Assembly: GCF_041146395.1 (NCBI RefSeq)
Contig: NC_090999.1
Span: 68,143,001 to 68,207,000, forward strand
Reading direction: 5' to 3'
Length of the DNA stretch: 64,000 bases
Source: Eulemur rufifrons
Taxonomy: Eukaryota; Chordata; Mammalia; Primates; Lemuridae
In this document: positions 29,928 to 42,576 of the stretch, piece after piece
How the letters are laid out: the number at the start of each line of letters is the position of its first letter
Numbering within the stretch: position 1 is the stretch's first letter
Made by a program: the position numbers and the translations under genes
Notes under the pieces: generated by a model
What the model saw: the letters and a program-made list of their open reading frames with translations, nothing else
Database searches by the model: none
Told to the model about the DNA's origin: nothing

Positions 29928-30226
29928 CTTTTTTTTTCTTGTTTTTGAGACTGAGTCTCATTCTATCACCCAGGATAGAGTGCAGTGTTGCCATCATAGC
30001 TCACTGCAACCTCAAACTCCTGGGCTCAGGCAATCCTCCTTCTTCAGCCTCCTGAGTAGCTGGGACTATAGGTACAGGCCACCACACTTGGCTAATTTTT
30101 CTATTTTTGGTAGAGGTATGGTCTCACTCTTGCTCAAGCTGGTCTTGAACTCCTGGCCTCAAGCAATCCTCCCATGTTGGCCTCCTAAAGTGCTAGGATT
30201 ACAGGCATGAGCCACCGTGGCTGGCC
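29928..30226 (-). repeat. Alu SINE, antisense, with 18 bp target duplication
   Basis: The direct repeat tacttcctaaatatctct at 29910-29927 and 30227-30244 is exact and long. Both arms are present, ending 'gagccaccgtggctggcc'. Confidence 0.97.
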
Positions 30227-30574
30227 TACTTCCTAAATATCTCTTGTTCTCCTCTTTCCAATACTCATAACTACTCTTTTGATTATGGCCTTCCTAATTT
30301 CTCACCTAGATTGCCACATTAGCCTCCTCACAACTAGCATTCTTTCCATATCATACTCTGTTTTCCACAGAGTGATAATCTGGTCTACAAACTCAAAATT
30401 CAGTCCTTTTCTTTCAGGATAAACTTCAAAGCTCAACCCACACATTCTGCCTTTGGCCATTTTACAAGCCTTACTCATGGCCACTTCCTTACTGCTATAC
30501 TGTAAAATGACCAGGCTTCCAGTTGGAGGGACCAGAATTATTTTATAACCTTGCCTGAATGTAATAATTTCTTG

Positions 30575-30690
30575 AGACATTATTAAACATGCAGATTCTT
30601 GGCCTGGCTCTAAACTTACTGAATTGGAATCTCCAGGAGTCTCTACTGATTTTTATGATCAGGCCAGTTTGTGAATTACTGCTCGTCTGT
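30575..30690. mobile_element. MER5-like MITE fragment
   Basis: 'catgcagattcttggcctgg', then 'actgaattggaatctcc', resembles the central part of a MER5-type hAT MITE. It interrupts the L2 copy. Confidence 0.5.
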
Positions 30691-30914
30691 TTCTAGGGCC
30701 TCCTTTCATCCTTTTCCTTACGTTGTTTCTCTGCTCTTCAACACCCCCCCCATCTTGTCTTCTAAAAGTTTAGTGTCACTTAACAGGTGAGTCTCATTCC
30801 TACTTAGTGGCCCCTTCTCTGTCCTCCTGTACCACCTAGGCCCATCTCAGTCATGGTACCCAGAACACAGAAAACAATACTTGACTGACTTATCTTAAAA
30901 CTGCTCTAAAAACT

Positions 30915-31183
30915 CATTTTTTTGTTTTGTTTTATAATTTATTTCAAAATAGTAGTGGGTACAAATGTTCTTATTACATGGGTGAATTGCATAATGTTGA
31001 ATCAGGGCTTTTAGCGTGCCCGTCACCAGAGTAGTGTACGTTGTACCTGATAGGTAAGTTTTTATCCCCCACCCCATCCTGCCCTTCCCCCTTCTTAGTT
31101 TCTGATGTTCTTTACTCCACTTTATGACCATGTCTACCCATCGTTTAGCTCCTACTTATTAGTGAGAGCATGTGGTATTTAAA
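30915..31183 (-). mobile_element. L1 3' UTR tail, antisense
   Basis: T-rich start, then 'gttgaatcagggcttttagc', 'tagtgtacgttgtacctga' and 'agctcctacttattagtgag'. It has the same 3' UTR layout as the copy at 26019 but with different sequence details. Confidence 0.72.
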
Positions 31184-31324
31184 ACTCATTAACTTTGTTT
31201 TCCTAGTAAGAGACAAATAGTAGGCATTTGACAAAAATTGCTTTGATACATAAAAATGAATGAAAAGCTCAATATACTTTTTGTTGTTTAGGATTTTTTC
31301 TGTTGCTTTACCTTAAAGTAGGCA

Positions 31325-31660
31325 TAAGGTGAACGAATACTATGCAACTACTTAAAAACACCCTTATTACTATGATTCATTTAAAATCATATTATGGAAG
31401 AATATTTTTTGATATATGAAAATATTATGATATACTGCAAGGAGGATAAACAGGCTAAGAAAATATGTATAATATAACTTTTATGGTAAAAGTTTAAAAA
31501 GAAATTAAGTTAAAAATGTGTATATATAAAACATATTGGGAAAGTATACAATGTAATTTTAGTACTCTTTGGATTATGGAATAATGGATAATTTTTTATC
31601 TGCTTTCTATCAGAAGTATGTAAATTTTATAATTAAAAATATTATGGTAAAAAAACATAT
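31325..31660 (+). mobile_element. Probable old L1 3' end
   Basis: 'attatggaagaatattttttg', 'gatatactgcaagg' and 'ggattatggaataatggat' fit the AT-rich 3' tail of an L1M-age element. Diverged and uncertain. Confidence 0.45.
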
Positions 31661-31693
31661 ACATACTCTCTTCTTCAATCGACTTTGAAGACA

Positions 31694-31738
31694 GTGTGTG
31701 TGTGCACATACATGCACACACACTGCACACACATGACA
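31694..31738. repeat. TG/CA compound microsatellite
   Basis: A (TG) run is followed by (CA)-type runs around 'gcacatacatgcacac', which makes a short self-complementary tract. Confidence 0.9.
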
Positions 31739-32235
31739 AAAGAAAAAAATGTTTGAATTCTTTAAAATCTAACTTTTTAATAGAAAGCCAAAAACTATTT
31801 AGTGAAAATACAGTACTGAACTGATATGGAAGGCTCAGGGATAGAGTGAATATGTAACTATCATCAAAGATAATTCTCTACTAATTAGAAAATAGGGAGA
31901 GGTATGTTTGGAAACTTCTCTATGTATATAAATCTTTACAGTTTGTGAGTGAATAGGACTCAGTCAGGAGAGAGAGAAATGCTCCCCAGCGAGAATTGTT
32001 TTCTCTGGGCAAATACTAGGTGGGGACTTGAGGATCTTGAAGATTATAAACCAGTTAAATACAAGGTGTTTGTGCATCGGGCAATTTAGGCAAGAGTGCA
32101 GCTAACACTATCAGCTGCCAAAAGGAAGTAGTCTTTCCGAAGTACATTAAAATAGGAAGAAGGAAGGGCCTAAAAAAGATTTAAGTTGAACAAAGTCTGT
32201 TATTTACCTTGAAGCTGGTAGACTTTGCCCACTTT
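31739..32235. other. Unrecognised DNA
   Basis: Nothing recognised before the LTR that begins at 32236. Confidence 0.5.
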
Positions 32236-32584
32236 TATGGCCTAATGTTTGTGTCCTTCCCACCTCCCAAATTCATATATTGAAATCCTAACCCCCAAAG
32301 TGATGGTATTAAGAGATGGGGCTTTTAGGAGAGGATTAGATCATGAGGGCAGAGTTTTTATAAAAGAAGCCCCAGAAAGCTGCCTTGTCTCATTCACCAC
32401 ATGAGGACTCAGTGAGCTGGTGCCATTTCTATGAATCAGGAAGCAGGCCCTCACCAGATACCAAATCTGCCACCACTTTGATCTTGGACTTCCCAGCCTC
32501 CAGAATTGTGAGAAATAAATGTTTGTCATTTATAAGCATCCAGTTTATGATATTTTGTTACAGCAGCTGGAACAGACTAAGACA
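32236..32584 (+). mobile_element. MaLR solo LTR (MLT1/MST-like)
   Basis: It begins 'tatggcctaatgtttgtgtcc', keeps 'ttgaaatcctaacccccaaag', 'agatggggcttttagg', 'cttccagcctccagaa'-type and 'gtgagaaataaatg' (polyadenylation signal) landmarks, and ends 'ggaacagactaagaca'. Shortened relative to full MLT1 LTRs. No internal region is attached. Confidence 0.87.
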
Positions 32585-34854
32585 CCCACTTTTCTGTGTT
32601 TATTGAAATAGTGCTTCATATTTCATTTCTCTTAAATGTTTCTGTAAATGTTAGTAATTATTAATACTCTGCAGGGTAACAAACTTTTAATAGAGTAGGA
32701 ATAATTGAGTAGCCTGTGAGCCACTTCTGTTCTTTCTTATCTCTGGAGAAAAGCTCAATGGCATGGCCATACCTCAAAGCACCACCCTTCACTGGTGGAA
32801 GCAATGTGAATGACAGTGATATTGTCTTGGAGGACATATATCAACCTCTCATCAGTTGCCCTTATCAACCCTAACTTTGCAAATATCCTAAGAAGAAACA
32901 AAACCAATAATTCATTTATAAATTTGACTCAAGCCCTTACATAAGAAGTATCAATACATTTAAATATCTACTTGTGTAGCTGGAATAATGAGCTTTAAAA
33001 TCTATGTGTTACCTTATTTAGAAATTCCAGGTACACTTGAAATAAATTCAAACATGAAGTTAATATCCAAAAGCACCTACAATTTAGCATAAATGATTTT
33101 TTCCTAGCACATAATGATTTCTTTTTCATTGTGTCTGTTAGAAGCCATTTTAAGTAAGGACTTTTGGTGAAGTTAAAACATGTACTCCACAAATATTTAA
33201 TGTTTAGACAACTTTTCAGGTGTAGTCCTATAACATAAAATGGGGGAAAATATGTATTTAGATACCATGTAATTAGTTCCAAATTAAAATAACATAAAAT
33301 ATATAAGGTTTATTTGTATAAATGACTTCACACATAAAGGGTTTGTGGTAGAAAATATTAAAAGCCACAATGTTCTAACAAATTTTGACTAGGAAATCTT
33401 AAAACAAGTCATTGCTTGGCCAGAAAGGTTTGACAGGTGACCTTTTTAAAAAATATATTGCTTACTCTGTAAGAGTCAAGTTCAGAATGATCTAATATTA
33501 AGCAGCTTCCTTCTCCTTTTATGTGTCCTCAAAGCTGGGAGTTATTTTGATGAGATTCAGTACCAGGAATGCTTTTTTGAACAAAGGACCTGAGATTTTT
33601 TTTTTTCTAAGCCTTATTCTGAATTAGCATATAAATGGCAAGCAATGATTTATGACCAATTAATAAGATGGAACCCAAAGTCCTATAAAATAACGTTTGT
33701 TTTTCCACTTTAGTGGAAATTATAGATTTAATATAATAGCTTCAAAGAACTAAGATAGATATGCTTCTGATATTAAAAAGATAGTAAGAATCTATTTTAG
33801 GGGGTGTGATGCTTTTGTAGTGAAAATAAAAAGGCAAGGAATTTGGAATTAAACTAGTTAAACTAAGTACTAAATTTTGGTTAGAAATAGATAATCAGTT
33901 GTTACTTTAATATGCAAAATTAAATGAACAAATAGTTAACTATTTTCTGAAAGTTCCTTTAATTTAAATTAAATAACAATGGAAGTTTTGTGGTTTTGAG
34001 TTTTGTCTTTACATCGTGTAAGCTCCTTGAGAACAATTCCCTGTGTAGGCAGCACATGAGTTTTTGCACTCAGCACGATGTTTACACATACGGGTGCCTG
34101 AAGTTACTCTCCACTTCAGCCCTTTATTTAGGCTTTATCACAAACCTACATTAGCCATATTGCTCATTCACAATTAGGTTCCTTTGGCAGTTGGGTAGTT
34201 AACAACATCTAATAGATATAGGTAGAATCTATATGTCTCTTTTCCTACAACGTAGGTATGAGGTGATATGTTTTATAATGAAAGAAATAAAGCAAGCCTC
34301 GGACTGAATTTGAAACTCAAAAAACATTTATTCGCATGCAAACACCAATACAGTCATACCACTTGTCTACACTCTCAGTGAAGTCCGGCTCCCTTTCCTT
34401 TTTGGGTGCTCTGACAAGTAACTTATGTGGAAGATTTACACAAGGCAGATACAATGATATCATAGCAGCAGAATTTAGGACCAGTGTGCCTGCAAAATAT
34501 TTCTAGTCAATTCATATATTAAACAGGAGTCACTTCACCAATGCAAAATAATTTCTAACATCTGTGATGTTGATTAATAAATACTTTGGTGCCTGGATAT
34601 ATAGTTAAAGCTAGGAGCAGCTACTTTTGAAGGGCTTTTGAGTAGTCTTCCAAATGCTAACTAACTGTCCTATAAGCATTCTTCTTATAGTTTGTAGATT
34701 AAAGCTAATGTGTACATATATATTACATTGCCTATGGTGATCTATTTTACATAAAATAAATACAACATTCCATCCTAACACATCAATATGCTTCTTTAAA
34801 AACACCTTATATAACCAAAATGACATGATCACATCTAACAAAATTATTAGTTTA
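32585..34854. other. Unrecognised AT-rich DNA
   Basis: No repeat family or coding frame recognised over 2.3 kb. Short frames at 32995-33282 and 34611-34841 (-) lack any feature of a real gene. Confidence 0.5.
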
Positions 34855-36530
34855 TTAATATCATGTAATACTCAGTCCGTATTTAAATTTCTCCTATTGT
34901 CCCTTTGCAGGTGGTCTATATGAACCAAGATCCAATTTGAACATGTCTTGTTAAATCCCTTGAGTCTCTTCCATTTCTCAAAAGTACCCTTTATGACGAT
35001 GCTCTGACTTACTGAAGTCCTCCCAGTTATCCTTTAGAGTGTCTTATTTATTTATTTATTTATTTTTGAGACAGAGTCTCGCTCTGTTCCCCAGGCTAGA
35101 GTGCTGTGGTGTCAGCCTAGCTCACAGCAACTTGAAATTCCTGGGCTTAAGCAATCCTTCTGCCTCAGCCTCCCGAGTTGCTGGGACTACAGGCATGTGC
35201 CACCATGCCTGGCTAATTTTTTCTATATATATTTTTAGCTTTCCAGATCATTTCTTTCTATTTTTAGTAGAGACGGGGTCTCGCTCTTGCTCAGGCTGGT
35301 CTCTAACTCCTGACCTGGAGCAATCCTCTCGCCTTGGCCTCCCAGAGTGCTAGGATTACAGGCGTGAGCCACCGCGCCCGACCTAGAATGTCTTATGTTG
35401 TTTGATCCCTTTCTTGTGGTGATGTTTTACTTGTTTCTGTATCCCCACTAATCTCTATAATCTTAGGAGTCAAATCTAAAGGCTTTATTAAATTCAAATT
35501 CAACATTTTTGTCAAAATTAAAACCATAGGTTATGTTGTGTACTTTAAATTCTATTACATTGATGGTCACAAATGTCAGGTTGTGCCAACAGTGGTAATA
35601 TTAAATTTGGCCATAGGATTAAGGGAGTGGAAGTCTGATTCTTCCATTGCAAAGTTGTTTCTCAGATTGTGACCAAAATTTCTTAGCTGGAACTATGTGC
35701 ATTTCCAGGTCACCAATAGCTATTTGCCTAGTTTTTTTTTTAAACACCAATTGATAAGAGCTGGCTGAAGCAATAATCTCATCAGGGCTTACAAAATAGT
35801 TACATTTATAACTTTATCATTTATTTCACAGCTGTTAGCTAGCTTTTTTCTGTCAAGTAGACTGTTCCATCTTCAACTGAGGCTATTTAATTACTCTAGA
35901 CCACAGTGTCTTCTGGAAAGGTGGAATAAATGTTATTTCTTTCTTTTGTTTCTACAATTTAGAGGTAATTCACTGAGCAGGTATCTGTCTCCAGAACTCT
36001 AATTGACCCTGCCCAATGTGCCTGCTTTATAATGCATATTCTATTAATTTTTTTAATAATTCACATTGTGCTTGTACCAAAATGGCTGAGAGCAATTATT
36101 ATGGTTTATTGCATTTCTTCTTTGTTTCTCGTTACGTAGAATCTCCTTAGTATCTGGAAATATACTAATCAATGTTTTTGTTCTATTCATTATATTTTCT
36201 TGCAAGGATGTACTTGATTCATTTATTGTAATCTATTCCTGCCGGGATAGTCCCACAGCGTTCCACAATTTCTGGTTTGTCTGGATGACTTTATTTATAA
36301 TGTTTGTTTGGTGCTGAGATGATTCCCACAAATTAGTCATATTCCAATGCTGATATCTTGTTACTTCTCACTCTGCTACCACCAACCCTCTCCCTGGGTA
36401 TCTATACAGATCATGGCACTCTCTTGTAGTTAGCCAATACTTGTTACAGGATAAGTACCAAGGATCTGGCACATCTCACAGGAAATCATCTTCAGAAAAT
36501 TTTAGTTAGTTGTAAGAGTGACTTAAATTT
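34855..36530 (-). mobile_element. Old L1 3' region, antisense, split by an Alu
   Basis: Before the Alu: 'tatttaaatttctcctattg' and 'gaaccaagatccaatttgaac'. After it: 'tgtttgatccctttcttgtgg', 'gtggtaatattaaatttggcc' and the 36120-36350 block with 'tagtatctggaaatatac'. Together these follow the order of an L1M-age 3' UTR in reverse. The outer limits are approximate. Confidence 0.62.
35048..35383 (-). repeat. Alu SINE with long linker, antisense
   Basis: The near-identical direct repeat tagagtgtcttat (35035-35047) and tagaatgtcttat (35384-35396) flanks it. A (TTTA)n tail complement and linker complement 'tatatatatttttagctttc' are visible. CpG sites remain near the 5' end, which suggests a fairly recent insertion into the old L1. 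Confidence 0.96.
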
Positions 36531-38110
36531 GACAATCCCTGGATTTGTCATTATGGTGCCCACCTCATTTATCTTCTGGTGTTGTGCTGGAAACGGAAAT
36601 AATTTGATACATTAGTTAGGCCAGTGTAACACTGAAAGGGAGTGTGGTTTGAGAGATAAGGGCCCCTGTGAAGGAAAATTACCGTGCTATCCATGTTGAG
36701 AAATTTTAAAATAAATGACAGATGATACAACAAAACCTCCATAAAGGTCAGGACAAGTGCTGAATCCCCACAGTGAGGCTTCACACGGAACAGACTTTGA
36801 ACAAATGTTGGTTGAATGAATTAATTTCAATTCACTCATCTGTGAGAATTAAAGATCCTCTAAAGAAACACACAGATGAGAGTTGGAAAAATTGTCTTAT
36901 TGAGATCTCTCTTGGCTGACAGTCTGTGTTTTCTTCCATAGGAAAGTGTGCCAGACATTTTTTGCCTTTCCTGAAGGTGTTTATGACATAAAATACTATC
37001 TGTTTCTTACTTTCCAATACTAGTTTCTTACTGATATTTTTAAATTTCAAGGTCACTTTAGAAATGTTTGGCAGCAAAATAACGGCACTAATTGAAAAAA
37101 ACATTCTGATATCTACCACGTCTTTGTTCTTTTGCCCATGTTTGCATGTCTGAAAACTGGGAAACACAATTTTTTCTCTAATTACCTAAACATATTTAAC
37201 CATGTATACTCATTAAAACCAGAGAAGACTAAGATGTCAATCAGAAAGTCAATAAAAATGTATCTACCAAAGAACATATTGACTAGTCAACACGGTTCTT
37301 CTCCACCCTTATCCCCACCAAAATCTACGGTGTTGTCTTCAGATGATTTTAATGATTCTTGCCACCATAGTTGGTGCCTGGCATAACTATTTTTATAATG
37401 GTGTTTTAACCGTCAAATTCATACAAAGTTCTGTGCTTGTCAGATTCTGTCCTCTAGAAAGTGCTAGACATCCAGCACCACTCAAATTAGGCTCTCCAAA
37501 TTCCCCTTTCATAGATAACAAACAGACCACTCCACTTTTGTCTATATGCTCTTCACTTTTTAATAAAATTAGTTGATGTCAATAAAATTGATTGGGTTTA
37601 AGCTTCTCAGTTATGACCATAAGACATATGTGTGTCTTTTATTTAGATTTACCAATTTGCTACTAGCTTGCCAAACTAGCTTTGTCTCTTCCCTTTATCT
37701 CATTTTTTCCTCTTTCTTTTCTCATTAATACTGGGGATGATGAAATTTTTTTCAGTGCATTATAATTCATCATCATTATTATTATTTTCATTACAAATTA
37801 TCACAGGGAGTCTCTTCAGATGAGCTTCTTTATGTTTTTGACAGATCATATTCATCGATTACATCTTAATTCCTCTTGATTTCATGTCTTAGAAGATTTA
37901 ACTTTCAGATTTGTTACTATTTTGCTGTTTTCCACATGCATCTCCTACAAATATAAATGATGTAGTAATTTGAAATAACTATTTGCTCTATTCTATACCT
38001 TTAGGACGAGATTTAAAAAAAAACATAAAGTTTAATATTCTTATATACTGCGGTAAAGTATATCTTTTCAAGAAAAGATTCTTTGTAGTAAGTTCAAAAA
38101 CTGATACTCT
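36531..38110. other. Unrecognised DNA
   Basis: Several short frames on both strands (for example 111 codons at 36832-37167, minus) but no domain or recognisable family. A CAT/TTA-rich low-complexity bit lies at about 37765-37800. Confidence 0.45.
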
Positions 38111-38238
38111 TTTTTTTTTTTGTATAGATGGGGTCTTGTTCTTGCTCAGGCTGGCCTCGAACTCCTGAGCTCAAGCAATCCTCCTGCCTCGGCCTCCCAG
38201 AGTGCTAGGATTACAGGTGTGAGCCACCATGCCTGGCC
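38111..38238 (-). repeat. Half-Alu (left arm), antisense
   Basis: Poly(T), then 'gatggggtcttgttcttgctc' to 'gtgagccaccatgcctggcc': one arm of about 125 bp. Either a free left monomer or a truncated dimer. Confidence 0.9.
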
Positions 38239-38730
38239 CAAACACTAATATTGGAGATGGTAATAACAGACCTTAAATTGGCTTTTGCTTCTTGGTGTAA
38301 TTTTATCTGCAATATTCTACTCAAAACCACTTGGTTAGTGTTCATTGTCTTATGATATTATTTCTTGTAAATTTTTAAATTAGATGAAATTTAATATACC
38401 TTCAGAATTATGAATCCAGCTGGAGGATAAAAATATCCAAATGCAGTAGGAACTTTCAGATGAACAATCTAATATTGTGTGGAAATGCTAAATTACAGAA
38501 CCTTCTTAAAGAATTTTTCTGGTGAAAGAATACTTTCGAGTGCATACAATGCTAATGCTTTCCTTTTTTATAGAATGGCGTGATATGTATTACTTCTTCT
38601 GGAAGCCATCAGTTCTTTTATAATCCTTTCAAAATATTTTCTATATGTGTCACTAATGTTTTCAATTTGGAATGGAGAAAAATATATATTTCCAGAAGTG
38701 GGTTATTCTTATGATTTCAAAGATATTTTG
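38239..38730. other. Unrecognised DNA
   Basis: Nothing recognised between the half-Alu and the next Alu. Confidence 0.5.
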
Positions 38731-39015
38731 GGATGGGCGTGGTGGCTCATGCCTATAATCCCAGCACTTTGTGAAGCCAAAGCGGGAAGATTGCTTGAGG
38801 CTAGGAGTTTGAGCAACATAGTGAGATCCCATCTCTACAAAAAATTTAAAAATAGTAGCTGAGTCTGGTGCCCTGCCCCTGTAGTCCCAGCTACTTGAGA
38901 GGCTAAGGTGGGAGGATTGCTTGAGCCCAGAAGTTGGAGGTTGCAGTGAGCTACAATTGAGGCACCAGGGTGACAGAGTAAGACCCTATCTGCAAAAAAA
39001 AAAAAAAAAAAAAAA
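38731..39015 (+). repeat. Alu SINE, old, with small deletions
   Basis: Both arms are present but shortened; the left arm lacks part of the 'gagaccagcctg' block. The A tail is about 21 bases. An imperfect duplication (gatattttggg versus ggattttgggg) flanks it. Confidence 0.92.
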
Positions 39016-40379
39016 GGATTTTGGGGTCTTTCATGCCAATGGGATATTTTTTATGCTATAAAGCAAGATTTTGCTAAAATGTGCACAGGTACCCTGAAGG
39101 TTTAAGTATAATTTCCCAGTAAATCCATTTACTTTAGAATGGCCTTGGGGGGGAGTATAGAAATTTTATTTGTAGTCTCAGATCTTTCATTAACCAGGTC
39201 TATTATAACCTTAGGCAAATATCTGACTAATAATTTAGTCAAAACTTTTTTGATAAAAATAATCTGAACATGTGCAATACATGGCAGTCAATTAAAAAAG
39301 ACACTTCTTTGGGATTGCTTTCTGTGTATGGAGAAACAAAAAGGTTTGACTAGATGAGTCTAAATCATTACTAATTTTAAATTTCTATGGATCTTTGATA
39401 ACAGAGCTAAAATTCTATCATCTAAAGAGGGCACTAAGAGAAGTACTTTCTTGTACCTGCAAACCCATACTTTGCTAGAGGTGTAGATAAGAGGTAGTAG
39501 CTGGAACCGCAGGATGGATATAAAATACTTCTTCTAGCTCTTCTTTGCACATATCTTACAAATACAAAGTATTGCATATGCATAGCATTGCTGTGTTGAA
39601 TGGTACATACCCTGGTATAAATGTAGAGAGGAGGATGGATGGGCGATCAGGCAATAGTTCTTCTTTTCCCTTCTATATTTTTAAAATGCGTTAATACTAG
39701 CTCACACCACTCTCTCACATGGTAGAGATATTAGGAAAAATATGCTCATCTGAGAGACACGCTGCTTCTATACCTCTAAATATTATCTCTCCAATCCTAT
39801 CTCTCTACCTCTCAGGTTTAACCACATCCAATTATTTCCTAAGACATGGTAAAGTATTCACTGCCTTCATGACCATAGGCTATCTCCTTCGAGCACTGGC
39901 TCATCTGCCTTCAAACACATTATTGGAGAAAATTCATTCAGTTCAAAGAAGCAGTATTTCTTACAAACTTTTTGGAAAATATTCCTCAAAATGTTCTAAC
40001 TTAGACATCCATTTACTGCTGGCTTAATGATCAAAAGGATTTAGAGAGCACAAAGCATTTTGAAGTTGAAGTGATTTAAGTGTCTGTTCTGCCATATCCC
40101 TTGTTCCTGAATGTGTTCACTCACTCGATGAATTTATAGAACCAATTTGGGAGAAGAACAATGTTTCTGCCTCCCCTAAGAAATTCCTCAAATTCCTTAC
40201 AATGACAATCAAAAGAAAATCTGAGTTGCTCTTTGTGAGACATTTTTTATATATTCAGTAGCAGTAAAAGTTTTGATTGTTCTAAGTTTCAAAAAGAAAA
40301 TCACAAAATTTCCTTATTTTGTCTACCCTTAAAAGCATACTTTAGAGCTCTGCAGTAGATCAAAACACAGTTAATTACA
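39016..40379. other. Unrecognised DNA
   Basis: No repeat recognised. A 102-codon frame at 39719-40027 (+) shows no domain and no context supporting a gene. Confidence 0.45.
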
Positions 40380-40640
40380 GGCAGAGCGCCTAATGCATGA
40401 ACTTTGTAATTAGAAAGACCTGGATTAAAATGTTAGCTCAGACATTTGCTACCTTTAAGATTTTGGGTATTACCTTTAAGGAATCTGACCCTCAATTTTT
40501 CGTCTGTAAAATGAGACCCAGTATTTAGTGTTCTAAGTTTTAAATGAGATAAAACATGTAATAAACTTAGGACAGTTCTCGAAACATAGGAAATTCTCAG
40601 TGAATAATAGCTATTATTAACTGACTGCTAATTTTTTAAT
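40380..40640 (+). repeat. MIR SINE
   Basis: Landmarks in order: 'agaaagacctggattaaa', 'tcaatttttcgtctgtaaaatgag', 'ttttaaatgagataaaacatg', 'ctcagtgaataatagctat'. This is nearly the full MIR core and 3' end. Confidence 0.75.
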
Positions 40641-40644
40641 TTTA

Positions 40645-40970
40645 TCTCTAAAATTTGAAGACGATTTTAAAAAATAACTGAAATATCATTATCACTCCTC
40701 AAAGAAATGACCAGTGATTCCTTGCTATCATTAAATATTCAGTTAATGTTCACATTTCCCCAGTAGGTTTATGCAAATTAGGATCTAAACAAGGCTCACA
40801 CCTTAAATTTGGTTGACATTTTTCTTAACGATTTTTAATCTATAGGTTTCTCTCCCTCCTTTTTCTTTTTTTTTTTATTGGTTTTCATTTGCTGAGGAAA
40901 ATGGATCATGAGTTCTGTAGTATTTCTCACATTCTTCTTGTTTGGTTGCATCTGCCATAGTGTTATTGAA
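40645..40970 (-). mobile_element. Old L1 3' UTR, antisense
   Basis: 'tcattaaatattcagttaatg', 'cacatttccccagtagg', 'ggatctaaacaaggctcac' and 'tctataggtttctctccctcc' match the L1M-age 3' UTR order in reverse. Confidence 0.72.
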
Positions 40971-41154
40971 AATGTTAACTTAAAAAAATAAGAATTTAAA
41001 ATTTAACACTAATTAAAATTAGGTAGTTAATTTGGCCAGACCCAATTAGACTTTAAAATTCCACGAGATCATGCTTTATTACTTCTTTGCACCCTTATGG
41101 GGCCTAACGATATAGTGCTAGGCAAATAATAAATACTGTTGCTTGATCAATTAC

Positions 41155-41596
41155 TGCTATAGTTTATCTGTCTGCTCCAAAATTCATGTTGAAATTTAGT
41201 CCCCAATGTGACAATATTAGTGAGGTGGGGCCTTTCAGAGGTGATTGGATCATGAAGACTCTGCCCTCATGAATGGATTAATCCATTTGTAGATTAATGG
41301 ATTAGTTGGCTAATGGATTATTAATCAGCTATCATGAGAGTGGGACATGTGGCTTTATAAGAAGGGAGAGACCTGAACAAATATATTGGCATGTTGAGCC
41401 CCCTCTCGTCAGCTGATGCCCTGCACTGCCCCAGGACTCTTCAGAGAGTGCCCCCCAGCAAGAGGGCTCTCATCCATGTGGCACCTCAATCTGGGCCTTT
41501 TCAGACTCCATAACTATAAGAAATAAATTTTCTTTTCTTTAGAAATTACCCAATTTCAGGTGTTCTGTTATAAGCAACAAAAAATGGACCAATATA
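41155..41596 (+). mobile_element. MST-type MaLR solo LTR with 5 bp target duplication
   Basis: It starts 'tgctatagtttatctgtc' and ends 'aaatggaccaatata', flanked by attac at 41150-41154 and 41597-41601. The landmarks 'tgaggtggggcctttcagagg' and 'taagaaataaattttc' (polyadenylation signal) are present. A short internal expansion of 'aatggatta' lies at 41272-41320. No internal retroviral genes, so a recombined solo LTR. Confidence 0.9.
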
Positions 41597-41869
41597 ATTA
41601 CTGAGAGTAATGATTCTACATTTGACTGATTATATGTTAACATTTATATTAGGGATAGAGTAAGAATTAATAATTTAAGAATTTGGTCTTGCTTTTGCTG
41701 TTTGACACTAAAAAAAATTATGAAATATTTTTGAACCTCCCCTTGAAGGTCTATAAATGAGGGATGCTCTGCCTCATAGATTTGCCATCAGAATGAGAAA
41801 ATAATGAATAATATAAATGCCGATCGAATAATAACTGTTATTCTTGTTGAATAAAAAACATCAATACTG

Positions 41870-42162
41870 GCTGGGCACAGAGGCTCACACCTGTAATTCC
41901 AGCACTTTGGGAGGCTGAGGAGGGAGGATCACACCAGTTTGAGACCAGCCTGAGCAACAGAGTGAGACCCCGTCCGTCTCTACAAAAAATAGAAAAATCA
42001 GCCAGGTGTGGTGGCACATGCCTGTAGTCCCAGCTACTTGAGAGGCAGGAGGATTGTTTGAGCCCAGCTCAGGAATTCGAGGCTGCAGTGAGCTATGATG
42101 ACAACACTGTACTCTAGCCCAGGTGACAGAGCAAGACCTTGTCTCAAAAAAAAAAAAAAAAG
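41870..42162 (+). repeat. Alu SINE with 11 bp target duplication
   Basis: The direct repeat catcaatactg at 41859-41869 and 42163-42173 flanks it. Short linker ('tacaaaaaatagaaaaatc'), so not of the long-linker type. Confidence 0.96.
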
Positions 42163-42173
42163 CATCAATACTG

Positions 42174-42576
42174 ATATTTAATTTTAACATCGGAAGTTGC
42201 ATAAAAGGCTGAATGGAGTTGCTGAATGAAAAAATACCTTTCTATTTAAAGAATGGAAAATGATTTTTTCTACTCAGTTTCCTTATCTCTCTTGGTCATT
42301 AATCATGCAGTTTTGTATGCTACATCATAATTAGAGAATGAAACTTCCTGATTTTCTCACCAAGTGAGAATCTAGTTGCAATGATGACTGCCTTAGGTGG
42401 CAAAATGAGACCATAGACTTTGCCATATAGTCCCAGAACTCTTGATCAGCCAGCCTCAGAGCTACTCTGAAAGAGGTGAAGACTCACCTTCCATCCAAAG
42501 AAGGCAATGGAAGGAGAGTCAACTAATTTTTAACCAATGATGAATTAAAATGGAATATCCATAGAAATAGATATGA
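42174..42576. other. Unrecognised DNA
   Basis: Nothing recognised between the two Alus. Confidence 0.5.

Larger units (their letters stand above)
29875..30850 (+). mobile_element. L2 LINE fragment split by an Alu and a MER5-like element
   Basis: L2-like text runs through 'acttcctaaatatctct' before the Alu, 'ccacattagcctcctcacaac' and 'tttcaggataaacttcaaagc' after it, and continues at 30690-30850 with 'tctctgctcttcaaca' past a short MER5-like insert at about 30575-30690. This gives three layers: L2 oldest, then MER5, then Alu. Confidence 0.65.
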
